Source of the DNA: Prostheceraeus crozeri
Taxonomy: Eukaryota > Platyhelminthes > Polycladida > Euryleptidae
Assembly (NCBI GenBank): GCA_907163375.1
Contig: CAJQUW010005215.1
Span: 40,468-104,467 of the forward strand
Reading direction: 5' to 3'
Length of the DNA: 64,000 nucleotides
Below the pieces are notes generated by a model, which was not told the origin of the DNA, did not search any database, and saw nothing but the letters and a program-made list of their open reading frames with translations. Shown here piece after piece: positions 33,992-43,977 of the stretch. The translations under genes and the position numbers were made by a program. Position 1 is the stretch's first letter. Each line of letters opens with the position of its first letter.

Positions 33992-34420
33992 CACTGTAAA
34001 CCGTAGACCGACAATTATCCTACAAAATCACTGACAAAATCAACCGACGATTGTCACCTCCAATATCCTGCGATATCCGACGAATTTGTAGGTTCTCCAC
34101 CAACATCGAAACAGATGCTATCTATGTAAATTTACTAAAAAAACCTGTTGAATATTGACTGATTTTTTCGATTAGTGATTGCTTGACGTTTGGACAAAGT
34201 GTATTATTGTGTGGCAAAACCATGATTTATTTTGATATAATTTAATTAATTACCTACATTTTTTGAAATTTAAGCAATAATTTATTGCTATCCATTTTGT
34301 CGCTTTTTGTCAAATATTGTAGGTGTTCAGTTGCAATCACCCTACAAGAACTAACAATGACCGACAAAATAGATTTTGTAGGATAAATGTCTGTCAATTG
34401 TCAGTCAACGGTTTACAGTG
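33992..34420. mobile_element. TA-flanked MITE, 429 bp
   Basis: Starts CACTGTAAACCG and ends CGGTTTACAGTG, with TA on both outer sides (33990-33991 and 34421-34422). The arms continue inward with GACAATTATCCTACAAAATC on the left and its imperfect inverse on the right (about 40-50 bp). No coding frame. This is typical of Tc1/mariner-mobilised MITEs. Confidence 0.85.
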
Positions 34421-34422
34421 TA

Positions 34423-37400
34423 GGCATACTATGCTTATAGCCTTAATTTAACTCTATTCAGACTCAATATCTACGGTCTCTCGTTGACAGGAAACTGTGT
34501 AATTATGGAATGTGGAATTGGTAGCTATGGGACAAGGGATGAGCCCCTGAAAAATCTAATTCTCGCCTAGCGCCCATAGTTGATACGAGGAAGGAAGTGT
34601 GGGGCATCATTTTTTCGCAAGAAGAAAGAATTCAGAATGTCAGTTTGAAGCTTGAATTATTTAAATCTTATATTTGCTGGTGCCATAAAAAATGGATTAT
34701 ATGAATTTAGAGAAGCGGAAACACATTTATAATTGTTTGTTATGTATGCTCAAATAATTTATAGGAAGTGTATAAGAAGACAACGGATGTGCATGTGTAT
34801 ACGACAGGTCCTATTTTTCAGGCTATGGTACATATTAAACATTACACGACCCGATGGAAGTAGATGTATGCCCATCACGAAGTGATGAAATGATCATTTA
34901 GCTATTAACCTTTGTGCTATCAGCTTGGAGGACATGCCAAATGAAAATTGGTTTGCAGTGCAGCATAAGAAATTAATCGCAATTGATTAAGTAATTGCAT
35001 GAAGAAGCAACAAACATATGGATTGATGATTCAAATGTATTTTTCATTGATTCATAAAGTTCTTTTTCTTACGAGACGAGATTGCTTATCTTCATTTAGA
35101 GATTCAGAATTAGTCAATCAGACACCGATGGCAAAGCGAAACACACTAAATCAACTTGCTAAACATGAATGCCTCGTTGCACGCACGTTTGCATATCCAT
35201 GATAATCAGCGATAATCACGTGATGTGCAATAGGAGAGACTCCAATTTTTGTCAGATAATTGCTAGACCACTACTGTACCACAACACATCGAATTTTAGA
35301 ACATAGATATGTTATTTCATCTTTTCTCATGAAAGTTTAAATAATTTTCAGTCACACCTTATAATATCTGTTAAATCGATAATATTTAAGATGATTAACG
35401 ATCAAAACATACATGTATTTTAGGGAAATTTTAAATTATATCACTAAGCTGGAAACAATTGGAAATAAACATGCGCATTTCTTTTCTTATGAAGACAGAA
35501 ATATAATGTAATGAATTATTATCAAGTTCGCAGAACATTTCGACTCATTCCAATACCGACGATTTTCAAGTTTGCATACATGAAAATCGCAAAAAGGTAG
35601 CTGGTTTTCTAATAACTCTGCTGATTGCTGACTTCATTTCTTTATCTTTCTTAACTGCTTCTGCACCATCAAATAAAGCAGATCGTTATCTATCGCAGCA
35701 ATATATTAAGCTTTTGATGCTGTTAGATAGTCAGGAGCGAGCTTAGAAAAAGACAATCCGTGTTCATTAATTAGGACCCACTAGACAGGGAGGCAGATAT
35801 TTTTGAAAATTCGAGTGACTGAGAGAAAATTTCGGGCATGTGCTACAATTGTACCAAAAAGCTCAACCTATTGCTAGAACCTATAAAAATCGCTGTATTA
35901 TACATGTAAGATAAATAAGATGGTGAATAATGAATGCACATTCGGCAACACTTTGATGGAAAATGCATATATATCAGTAGGCTGCATTAGTGAACCTTCT
36001 GTGGAATCAAACTTTGATGCAAAAGTACATGTATTTCAGGGACGTCGCCAAGATGTTTCGAAGAGAGGGCGGTCTTGGTGGTGAGGCTACATGTACACAG
36101 ACCATGAGTCATGACAAATGAACAATTTCCGTCATTTTCTTCCTGAGGTTTCTTACATCCAGACAAGCATTTGCAGAGACCGTTTCATTCTCCTGCTTCG
36201 TCGCACCTTTGCCCTAATGTCCTTTTATCACGCTTGCTTTGTAGACGGTCATCAGACGCTTGAGGTTTGTGATTCCGTGCCAAAAATGTGAGAGTTTGAC
36301 ATTCACAGTTGTATTCCGATACTCCAATATAATTGGATGTCAAAGCTCTTATCTCGAAACTTGTCGTCATTCCACGCCTCTAATGAGCTGTACTGTAAGC
36401 GGAACCAAAACACATGTTTTTTGATTGAAACTGTCATTATCTGTCGGTGGATTTTGCAGGGAAGCATAAAGCACGGGAGAGAATGAAGTATAAAACTGAC
36501 TTAGCACAGGAGAGAATGCACCCATGGCTAGTATATTACCATCAGCAGTGAAAGGGTTAAGAACTCATCACCATTGACTTTTTTTCGAAATTACAATAAA
36601 AACTGTGGTGCACTTTTTTGTCTATGCCAGCGTTGGTAGAATTTTGTTGGCATGATATCTTTTCTAAACCGTGTGTGGATGTCAGGGATGGTCACTGGAA
36701 TGGGGCTTGGGATTGGGCTGGGACGAGAACAATCCGAATATACATGTATATAATATATTAATGCACAGATAACAATGCGAATAACTATACGTATACATGA
36801 AAAACATTATTTAAGTGTATTTTGACACTTTGAATATTTTGGATCATCGTTTTAGGAAGCTTGTTAATCAAAATTGACAATTAAGCTTATCTAAATAAGA
36901 AATTCATCCAAAATGCTGAAGTTTTGAAGACTGCGGGTCAGTCTGTTGCGGTAGGTCGAGCAGAGGTCTCGCTGTTCGATCTAAAGAACATATTCCTAAT
37001 TGGCTCATCAATGGTGACGGTTCGGCGCCGCAGTGCCTCTGCCATAGCTTCTCATGTCATTGACTGTAAGTGCGATCGTAGATATCTTCGTGACAACTTT
37101 TCAATTGTCTTTCACGCTAGAAATGACAGGTTATTGCGCATTTCTGAAGCTTTGTATATTCGGTACTTCAAGCCACATTTGTGCAAGCAACGTGAGCAGC
37201 TAATTGGTATTCATCTACCGTGGTGAAGTCATCTCCTTTCTAGCATGCAGTTGTACTTCTCATTTGTCATCACTCATTTGCATTCTTTCTACCGGGTATG
37301 TTCTATTGAGAAGACCAGCGAAAGGCCTCCAGAGCAATAAAGATTATGAATTCGGCTGGATGCGCACTGCCATTTGTCTACAAGTTGTAAAATGGACGTA

Positions 37401-38750
37401 AATGTTTCATGCAAATAATAGTTCAAATACAAACTCAAATACATTATTAGTCTAGATCTGTTAGTGTCAGCAATCAGCAGAAAATGACAGATATCTGACT
37501 TATATGCCTATGACAGCGCATTCCAGTAGTATTGAAATGAGTAGTATAGTGTGCATAATTAATTGTCAATATGAAATGTTTGATTTATCTCTCCGTGCTT
37601 TGACCAACTCATTCACATAAATAAATGATTAATAATTTCACATCGATGGTTTGGTCTGGTTACTTGTTGTCAGGGGTGATCCTTATTGGGCTCCTGACCC
37701 TCACGAGCTGGTGCTTCTGACTGGACAGACACTCCTGTAACTGTCAATGTGTCCCTGAGACGCCTGTGTCAGCGCTAGTGAGCACGTCCATGATGATGTA
37801 GAGGATTGCTGACAGGTGCAAGCGAGTCGGGGAATGAAGAGCTTTATGGAGACCTTCACATAAGAGCAGCAATGTCCCTTGTCGGCTTAATGCAGTGTCG
37901 CTGTGTACCTGCATCCTTTGTAGCACATCAGGGTCTCCAACGGCCGTGCGGGGCTGCTGTTAGTTTGACGCTGGCTGGAGTGGGCCACATTGTTGCTGCT
38001 TGGAATGAATCAATTTCAATGAAATTGACTATCTGAGGTGCTCTTGCAACAGCAAGCACAATGAGACTTTCTCCCAATGCAATTGATCTTGCGACAAATG
38101 TCATTGACTTATAAAAACACCACGCTTTCGTACAGCGCATGCCTGGTCTCAAAAGATCGATTATATTCGTGTGCTACACGCAGGCATCATTCTTATGCTT
38201 AAAATCAGCTTTCCCAATGTTTTAATTTCGATCTAAACAAGCTCAGCCGTCATAGAAGTGATCCACTGCACCCTTCCTCATGTCTCAGACGATTACAGAA
38301 AAGCTCTGACTGATGGATTTGTAACTTTGTCAACATGAGCTCTGTAGAGTAAGTAGAGAGAATAGTGACTTAGACATTACTTCGATCAAATCGCTGCAGC
38401 AAAACGACAGACATCAAGAGGCGTGGAACTAAGCGAGGAACACTTCCGAGCTTGCAATTTTCTCTAATTTCAACATTGCTGCAAGCTGGTAGAAGTTTCT
38501 AATCAATTTACTCGACAAATCGTGCAGTTTTCATGTCGGACGGTTACAGAGATGGACAAACGATTGCAGAGGGAATATTGCCGTTCGAATACGTCCGTCC
38601 ATAAGTGGCAAGCAAGAAGACTGAAATAAGATAGTAACCAATGTAATGTACTTATTAAGTAGAGCATCTTCACTGTTGCATAAAACAATTCCAATGCGAG
38701 ATCCTGACACGCCCAACAGTTCAAATAATGAGAAGTAGATGCATATGATG
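34423..38750. other. Long spacer without recognisable gene
   Basis: Scattered short open frames without domains. At 36541-36560 there is a TTAA-bordered terminus (ATCAGCAGTGAAAGGGTTAA) related to that at 32325-32342. I see no tRNA, rRNA or conserved coding block. Confidence 0.5.
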
Positions 38751-38850
38751 GTCTATGCAGTTTATGATGGTACATAGCTTTTATTACACTATCTTAGACA
38801 ATAAAGTCCCGAAATTGAATGGTCGGATGAGGAAGAAAAAATGCTTCGGG

Positions 38851-39688
38851 TCAGTCCACATCACCATTTTGATGGACTGCAAAGTGAAATATCTGTGCTG
38901 TTGCTGTGCAATGTTTAAACCTCCAAACTCCAATACCAAAAGACACACTAATCATTACTGCTGCTATTCCGATGACGATTGGCATAATATGCGTTGCAGA
39001 TCTTTCGATCTGGAGGAATATGCTAGCGGTATCCTTTCCACGATCATTGACAGCACTGCAATTCCATTCTCCAGCATTAGTGTCCTTTGCATTCAGGATG
39101 ATCAGTTGATATTGAAATCTTGGTCCTGCTGTCTGGGAGATAAGGAACGACGTGGAGTCAGTTTTGATTCTGACTCCATCCTTCCACCAAGACAGTGCGC
39201 CAATGGGATCGCAGAAGACATGGCAGACAAGTGTGACATTGTCTCTAGCCTTTGCGGTGATACTTGAATCGTTGGCTGTGACTTCTGGAGCGCATTGAAA
39301 GTCTTCAGGTTTTAAAGTGATGATTGGTTTGTCTTTTAGGCGAAATGGCGAAGCACATATTGCATTATGTCTATAATCTACTTCATTTTCGATTCGCCAA
39401 GCAGTAAGCCAACGAATGCGACAGTCACAGTTCCATGGATTGTCAAAGCTGGTAAAACGCTTCAATTTCATGCTGTTCAGATCCTCCTCAATTCCTTCTG
39501 GAAGTGTCTTCAGGCTGTTGTTTGAAAGATAAAGCTTTTCTAATTTCTTTAAACCAGAAAATGAATGTTTGTGCAATTTCAAACCTCCAACTGTGTTGCT
39601 GAGGCCAAGCACTGAAAGTTTCCTCAAATTCTTCTTGAACCAATGATTCGGAATTGCTCCAGGAGGATTTCCGTCCAGGCGCAACACC
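38851..39688 (-). pseudogene. LRR-Ig paralog, 3' part, interrupted by Polinton E2
   Basis: Homologous to the C-terminal two-thirds of the LRR-Ig gene at 8946-10187. It has the last leucine-rich repeats, the LRR C-cap with NPWNCDCRIRW, the Ig domain with SWWKDGVRIK and WNCSAV, a transmembrane helix (VIGIAAVMISVSFGIGVW) and a tail ending NGDVD. The frame is open up to the insertion at 39688, so it was probably coding when E2 arrived. The remaining piece of the 5' part lies at 56075-56190. Relative to the intact paralog, the stalk between Ig and membrane helix is shorter. Confidence 0.88.
39683..39688. repeat. Target-site duplication of Polinton E2, left copy (AACACC)
   Basis: AACACC immediately precedes the AGTAGTATATA terminus and is repeated at 56075-56080 after the other end. 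Comparison with the intact LRR-Ig gene near 9800 shows no such duplication there. Confidence 0.95.
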
Positions 39689-40325
39689 AGTAGTATATAG
39701 TGTGACATCCGGCGCGACGCTTCGCTTCGCTTGCGCCGGATGTCACACTTTTGCGGGTTTTTTTTCAAAAAATCAAAATTTCAAAAATTTAGGTAGACTT
39801 CAAATTTCACGTGGCCGAAGGCCGAAGGGGCGAAAATTTAGGTAGTGACAAATTTTCAAAAAAATCAAAATTTCAAAAATTTAGCCGGTCTCAAAATATT
39901 ACGTAATCTCAAAATTTGAGAATTACAATTTTCACCCTTAAAATCATGACCGTTCCAGGTAACAGAAAAAATCATAAAAGTTAAGAATCCCAAATTTGAG
40001 AATTACAATTTTTACCTTGAAAATCATGACCGTTCCAGGACACCGAAAATCATAAAAGTTGAGAATTTCAAATTCATGAATTTTATCTTTCTTTCATTTT
40101 TTCAAAATATATCATGTGACTGAAAATATTTCTTTAAAAATGGAAGAAAAAAAAGTGGATGAAACCGCAAGAATATATCCTTCGTTATCATATGAACGTA
40201 GTTCTACTTTAATGGACATTGAAAAAATGAATAAAGAAAAACACAAAGATAGAGTACGTTATATGAAAGATAAGGAATCTCAATTATTATTAAGATTAGA
40301 GCATTATAAAAAGTTAAGAAAGAGA
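39689..40325 (+). repeat. E2 left terminal inverted repeat
   Basis: Inverted copy at 55428-56074. It contains the terminal palindrome (39699-39749), a GGCCGAAGGCC hairpin near 39812-39822, a block at 39889-39917 nearly identical to E1 11789-11817, two copies of the ATGACCGTTCCAGG motif (near 39946 and 40026), and the start of the membrane-protein gene. Confidence 0.9.
39699..39749. repeat. Terminal palindrome/hairpin of E2, left
   Basis: Seventeen-base arms (39699-39715 and 39733-39749) built on TGTGACATCCGGCGC and its perfect reverse complement enclose a 17-nt loop of GCTTC repeats. It lies 10 bp from the transposon terminus. The right end has the same arms with a longer loop. A role in replication initiation or end protection is possible. 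Confidence 0.9.
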
Positions 40326-40791
40326 TGGTGTAAAGTTAAGAATGTAACACAAGGAATTGGCATATTCTTAACAATAAGTTTAGGTGCTTTAACAATTGTT
40401 ATATCTTCAGGTGTTTTAGTAATTCCAGTAGTTGCTACAGCTTTAACAGGTACGGGTGTTTTTGCAACTTCATTTGTTACAATGTTAGATAAATCCTTAA
40501 TAACTAAGAAACGAAAATCATTAAAAACTAAGCATTTACATATTAAAGAAGTCTATGATAAACTACATTACTACTTTCAAAGAGTATGCGATGATAATGT
40601 TATTACGTTAGATGAGATTGAAAAATTGGATCAAATAGCTAATAAAGCTAATAAAACGCCATTTTATTAAAGTCCGAAAAAGTTGATGATAAGAATAAAC
40701 AGGATGGCAAAATTTCTAGTGATGGTAAAATTTCTAATGAAGAAAATGACAAAATTTTTTTAGAAGAGCTAAAAACTTTAAGCGAAAATTA
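40140..40791 (+). pseudogene. Two-helix membrane protein (E2), frame broken near the 3' end
   Basis: Homolog of the 211-residue E1 protein. The start at 40140 follows TTTAAAAATG and matches the E1 start. The Thr-rich N-terminus is shorter. The double hydrophobic segment (GIFLTISLGALTIVI, VLVIPVVATALTGTG) is intact. The frame ends early at 40670 (NKTPFY), after which E1-like codons continue in another frame to about 40791. The unbroken part, 176 residues, keeps both membrane helices. Confidence 0.7.
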
Positions 40792-40940
40792 AAACAAAAC
40801 TTTATTAAACAAAACTTAAAACGAGAAAACTTTAAACGAAAAGATGTCAGACAACAAAGCAATAAAAAAATAATTTGTTCAGTAAAATGTTTTTGCCGTA
40901 TTCCAATGTTACCACAAAATTCAAATATTATATTTTAAAA

Positions 40941-41765
40941 ATGGATAAAATTAGAGCTGATAATTTGAAAAGAATTAAACAATTAGAAGAGTTAATAAAA
41001 CAAAGAAATATTATGAAAGAAAATCATCTTCAACATAGAATGATAAAAGCTGGTATTCAATCTGATATGTTTGAAAAAATGCAGCAAACTGAGCAAGTAA
41101 AAACTGATTTTGAAAAAACTATGAAACCATTTAAAACTCTTGAAAAAGAAAGTACAAATAATGATAAACAAATTGATATAACAGATCCAGAGCACAAAAC
41201 TATATTAGATGACTATGGATTACTAGAATCAAACATTAATAAGAAATTACCAAAATCTATGCAATTTGAACATTCTATTTCATTTATAGATGGAAAAACA
41301 ATACCTAGATTTTATCTCGGACAAAAAGAAATATTTCCACAACCTTTTCGAGGTTTAATTTTTTCACCAGATAAATCTCCTTTTAATTTAGATAGAAATT
41401 TTGTTGATCTTTTAAGAGGAGCAGATTTAGATAATTATGCTGTAGAAGATCTCATAAAATATAAAGCTATGTTAGATAGAGTTGGTGCAGTAAAATCTCT
41501 TAGACGTTATAAACAATTAGAAAATTTATTATCAACGGGAGTTAAAGTAGGAAAAGGTTTATCTGAAAAACAGAAAACAGAAACAACTGTATTCTTACCA
41601 GATGATCCACAAGAATTACTAAATAGATTAAATATTTTAATATATGCAATAAAAGGAGGACATAATTCTAATTTCAATGAAATTCATGCTATATTGAAAA
41701 GACTGTTAGAAAAGAAGATTCTAAATGAAGAGGATTATAAAAGTATAACGAACCGATGGTTCTAG
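40941..41765 (+). CDS. Conserved Polinton protein of unknown function (E2)
   Basis: 274 residues from the ATG at 40941 (context TTTTAAAAATG; 22 further codons are open upstream). The N-terminal half is helical and Lys/Gln-rich, the middle block contains PQPFRGLIFSPDKSPF, and the C-terminal part includes LPDDPQELLNRLNIL. The last four residues (NRWF) come from an inserted double hairpin at 41748-41778 that replaces the E1 C-terminus and supplies the stop. No family is recognised. Its position between membrane and penton genes is conserved, suggesting a structural role. Confidence 0.65.
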   Translation: MDKIRADNLKRIKQLEELIKQRNIMKENHLQHRMIKAGIQSDMFEKMQQTEQVKTDFEKTMKPFKTLEKESTNNDKQIDITDPEHKTILDDYGLLESNINKKLPKSMQFEHSISFIDGKTIPRFYLGQKEIFPQPFRGLIFSPDKSPFNLDRNFVDLLRGADLDNYAVEDLIKYKAMLDRVGAVKSLRRYKQLENLLSTGVKVGKGLSEKQKTETTVFLPDDPQELLNRLNILIYAIKGGHNSNFNEIHAILKRLLEKKILNEEDYKSITNRWF

Positions 41766-41778
41766 GGCTTCGCCCGTA
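41748..41778. repeat. GC-rich double hairpin insertion (31 bp)
   Basis: Stem 1 is GAACC-GAT-GGTTC (41750-41762), followed by TA, then stem 2 GGGC-TTC-GCCC (41765-41775). Comparison with E1 (minus strand near 26230) shows AAGTATA joined directly to GCTGAAAT there, so these 31 bp are a clean insertion in E2. Confidence 0.9.
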
Positions 41779-41858
41779 GCTGAAATATGTTGTTGTTTTT
41801 AATTTTTTATAAAAAAAATATTTCATAAAAAAATAGTTATTCAAAATTTTAACTAAAA

Positions 41859-42647
41859 ATGTGTTCAGTAGATTAAGACAAAATTAATTATCATTTAGAA
41901 AATTTGACAGAGATTTTGGGTTCATCAAAATTTAGTACGACGTTAAAAATTATAACAACTACTTCATCACACACTTGTAATTTAGAACCCATTCTACATT
42001 TGGAACAAAATAAAAATTATCAAATTGCATTGACTAGTTTCTCTACATTTAACACTATTCAAAATGTTATAAAAGATGTGAATGATCAATTTAGATATTC
42101 TACTGATAAAGGCAAAACATGGAAAATATTAACTTTTCTTCCTGGTTCTTACGAAGTTGAATCAATATCAAATGAAATTAAGAGACATTTAGGTATACCA
42201 TTTAAAGATAAGAAACAATTACATTTTGCAGTTGAACCGGCAGTCAATAAATTTTCTCTTACTTTAGACGAAAATCATCAAGTTGATTTTAATCATGATA
42301 GATCATTGTCAAAGCTACTAGGATTCAATAAACAAACCTATAGTCAAGGTTATCATTTAGGTGAGAAGATTCCAAAAATAACTGAAATAAATTCAATTGT
42401 TGTACATTATGACATTATTGAAGGAGGATATATAAATGGTAAATTGTCAAATTTAATATCCAGTTTTCCAGCTTTTACTGTACCCATTGGTTATAGATTA
42501 AATGTAATTCCGCAAACATTAATATATTTCCCTATTACAAGAAAAACTATTAACAACATTAACATGAGAATCACTGATGAAAAAGGAAAAGAAATAAATT
42601 TTGGAGGTGAAGAGATTATGATAGATCTTTTGGTTCGGGAGGTATAA
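41859..42647 (+). pseudogene. Penton-like minor capsid protein (E2), early stop
   Basis: 262 codons in one frame from the ATG at 41859, with a TAA at codon 6. From 41904 it is open to the end. It has the same domain as E1 penton, with a central YSTDKGKTWK stretch, GYRLNVIPQTLIYF near the middle and the closing GEEIMIDLLVREV, typical of the single-jelly-roll vertex protein of Polintons. The last codons and stop come from a GC-rich insertion that recreates the REV ending. A start downstream of the TAA, without the first 15 codons, would still leave most of the domain. Confidence 0.85.
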
Positions 42648-42733
42648 ACTCCTACGCGAAGCTAGAGAAGTTTAATTTTCTTCTTCTTCTTTAAAAATAA
42701 AAATAAAATAAAAATAAATTTTTTTATTAAAAA

Positions 42734-43501
42734 ATGAGTGAAGTACCCCCATTAAATAAAAAGAAACTGAAATTTAATCATCATCCAAATTTATCTAATA
42801 AAGTTTTGTCAGTTATTTGCGGAAGATCAGGATGTGGAAAAACATATCTATTATTTAAAATTTTAACGACTCCAAATTTTTTGGATTATAACAATCTTAT
42901 AATTTATACAACAACGGCAGAACAACCCGTCTATCAATTTTTAAAATATGGATTTGAAAATAATCTTTAAAAAACAGCAATTGCTTCATTATTCAAAGAA
43001 TATGAAAAATCTGAAGATGAAGAAGAAATAAGTTCGTGGTGTGAAGAAGCAGCAAAAAATAATCAGTTAGTTGAAACCAATAAAAATAAGCATATAAAGA
43101 TACAATTAATAGATGATAGTGGTAATATGCAAGATCCTAGTAAACTAGATAAAACAATGAAACATTGTGTAATTTTTGATGATTTTGTTAATGATAGAAA
43201 TCAGTCAGTTCAGAGAAATTATTTCACAAGAGGTAGACATAATAACTGTAGTGTATTTTATTTAACACAAAGTATGTATTCATTAGACGGAAGTGTTATT
43301 AGAAAGAATGCAAATATATTTATACTATTTGAAATAAATGCAAGAAACTTAAGTGATTTGTTAAGAGATTTATGTGTAAGAAATAAAGATGAATTTAAAC
43401 AATCGTGTAACAATGCTTGGTCAAAAGATTATGGATTTATCACAATTAATATTGATAACAAAATACATGATAGAGTTATCGAACAATTGTTCTCTGACTA
43501 G
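42734..43501 (+). pseudogene. Genome-packaging ATPase, FtsK/HerA type (E2), single stop
   Basis: 256 codons in one frame, interrupted only by a TAA at 42968-42970 in a T/A run. The P-loop GRSGCGKTYLLF is intact (about residues 33-44), and Walker B lies in HCVIFDDFVND (about 138-148), followed by a YLTQSMYSLD sensor-like segment. Length and motifs fit Polinton packaging ATPases. The E1 copy is broken at the same A-run, by a different change. Start context TTATTAAAAAATG. Confidence 0.9.
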
Positions 43502-43588
43502 GCTTCGCCTCGAGGGGCTTCGCCCCGACTGAAAGTCTATAGAAAATATTTTCGCGGAGTGATCGAACGGAGTGACCGAATAATTTTT
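43500..43588. repeat. GC-rich hairpin cluster after the E2 ATPase gene
   Basis: GGCTTCGCC is followed by GGGGCTTCGCCCC, then GACTGAAAGTC, and then CGGAGTGATCG repeated as CGGAGTGACCG. E1 (24480-24546, minus strand) has one copy of each where E2 has two, so short hairpin-sized units were duplicated in E2. Confidence 0.8.
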
Positions 43589-43622
43589 TCTTATAAATTT
43601 TTGTTAATAAAAATAAAAAAAT

Positions 43623-43928
43623 ATGTTGAATGCTTACAAGATAGAGCATGTACCAGTTTCAAAAGATTATCGTCATCCTACAAATCCTGTAAATTCGAAG
43701 AAAGAAGTTAGATTTTATTATCATCATAAATACGTAGCGCTCGTTACAGATTATAAAACAAAACATGGTATTAAACCGTGTGTTAAAACAAAAGACTTTC
43801 CACTTTGTTTAAGAAGTTTCCGAGTATTTTTGGCGTATAATAATTTATGGTGGTTGGTTAAGAAAGAACATTTAACAACACATGAATTAGAAACATTACA
43901 TCAATTACATATTCCTGTATATATGTAA
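43623..43928 (+). CDS. Unrecognised 101-residue protein, E2 only
   Basis: An intact frame with an A-rich start context (AAAAAAATATG). It is basic and aromatic (HPTNPVNSKKEVRFYYHHK, NNLWWLVKKEHL) with no recognised domain. It has no counterpart in E1 because it lies inside the exchanged polymerase block, directly upstream of the type II polymerase. It may be a replication accessory protein or a terminal-protein-like partner, but this is speculation. Confidence 0.55.
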   Translation: MLNAYKIEHVPVSKDYRHPTNPVNSKKEVRFYYHHKYVALVTDYKTKHGIKPCVKTKDFPLCLRSFRVFLAYNNLWWLVKKEHLTTHELETLHQLHIPVYM

Positions 43929-43946
43929 AAACGGAACCGAGGTTCT
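43929..43946. repeat. Single GC-rich mini-hairpin
   Basis: GGAACC-GA-GGTTCT is a stem identical in class to stem 1 of the double hairpins. It lies directly after the stop codon of the 101-residue gene. Confidence 0.7.
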
Positions 43947-43977
43947 ATGTAAAAATTCATTTTTTCTTTTAAAAAAT

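Noticed and set aside
42960..42985. Programmed ribosomal frameshift at the A-run shared by both ATPase genes
   Set aside because: In E2 the frame before and after the TAA is the same, so no shift is needed; in E1 a base is missing. Independent decay or sequence error fits better.
43127..43501. Separate gene starting at 43127
   Set aside because: It is in the same frame as the ATPase starting at 42734 and contains its Walker B region; the TAA at 42968 merely divides one gene.
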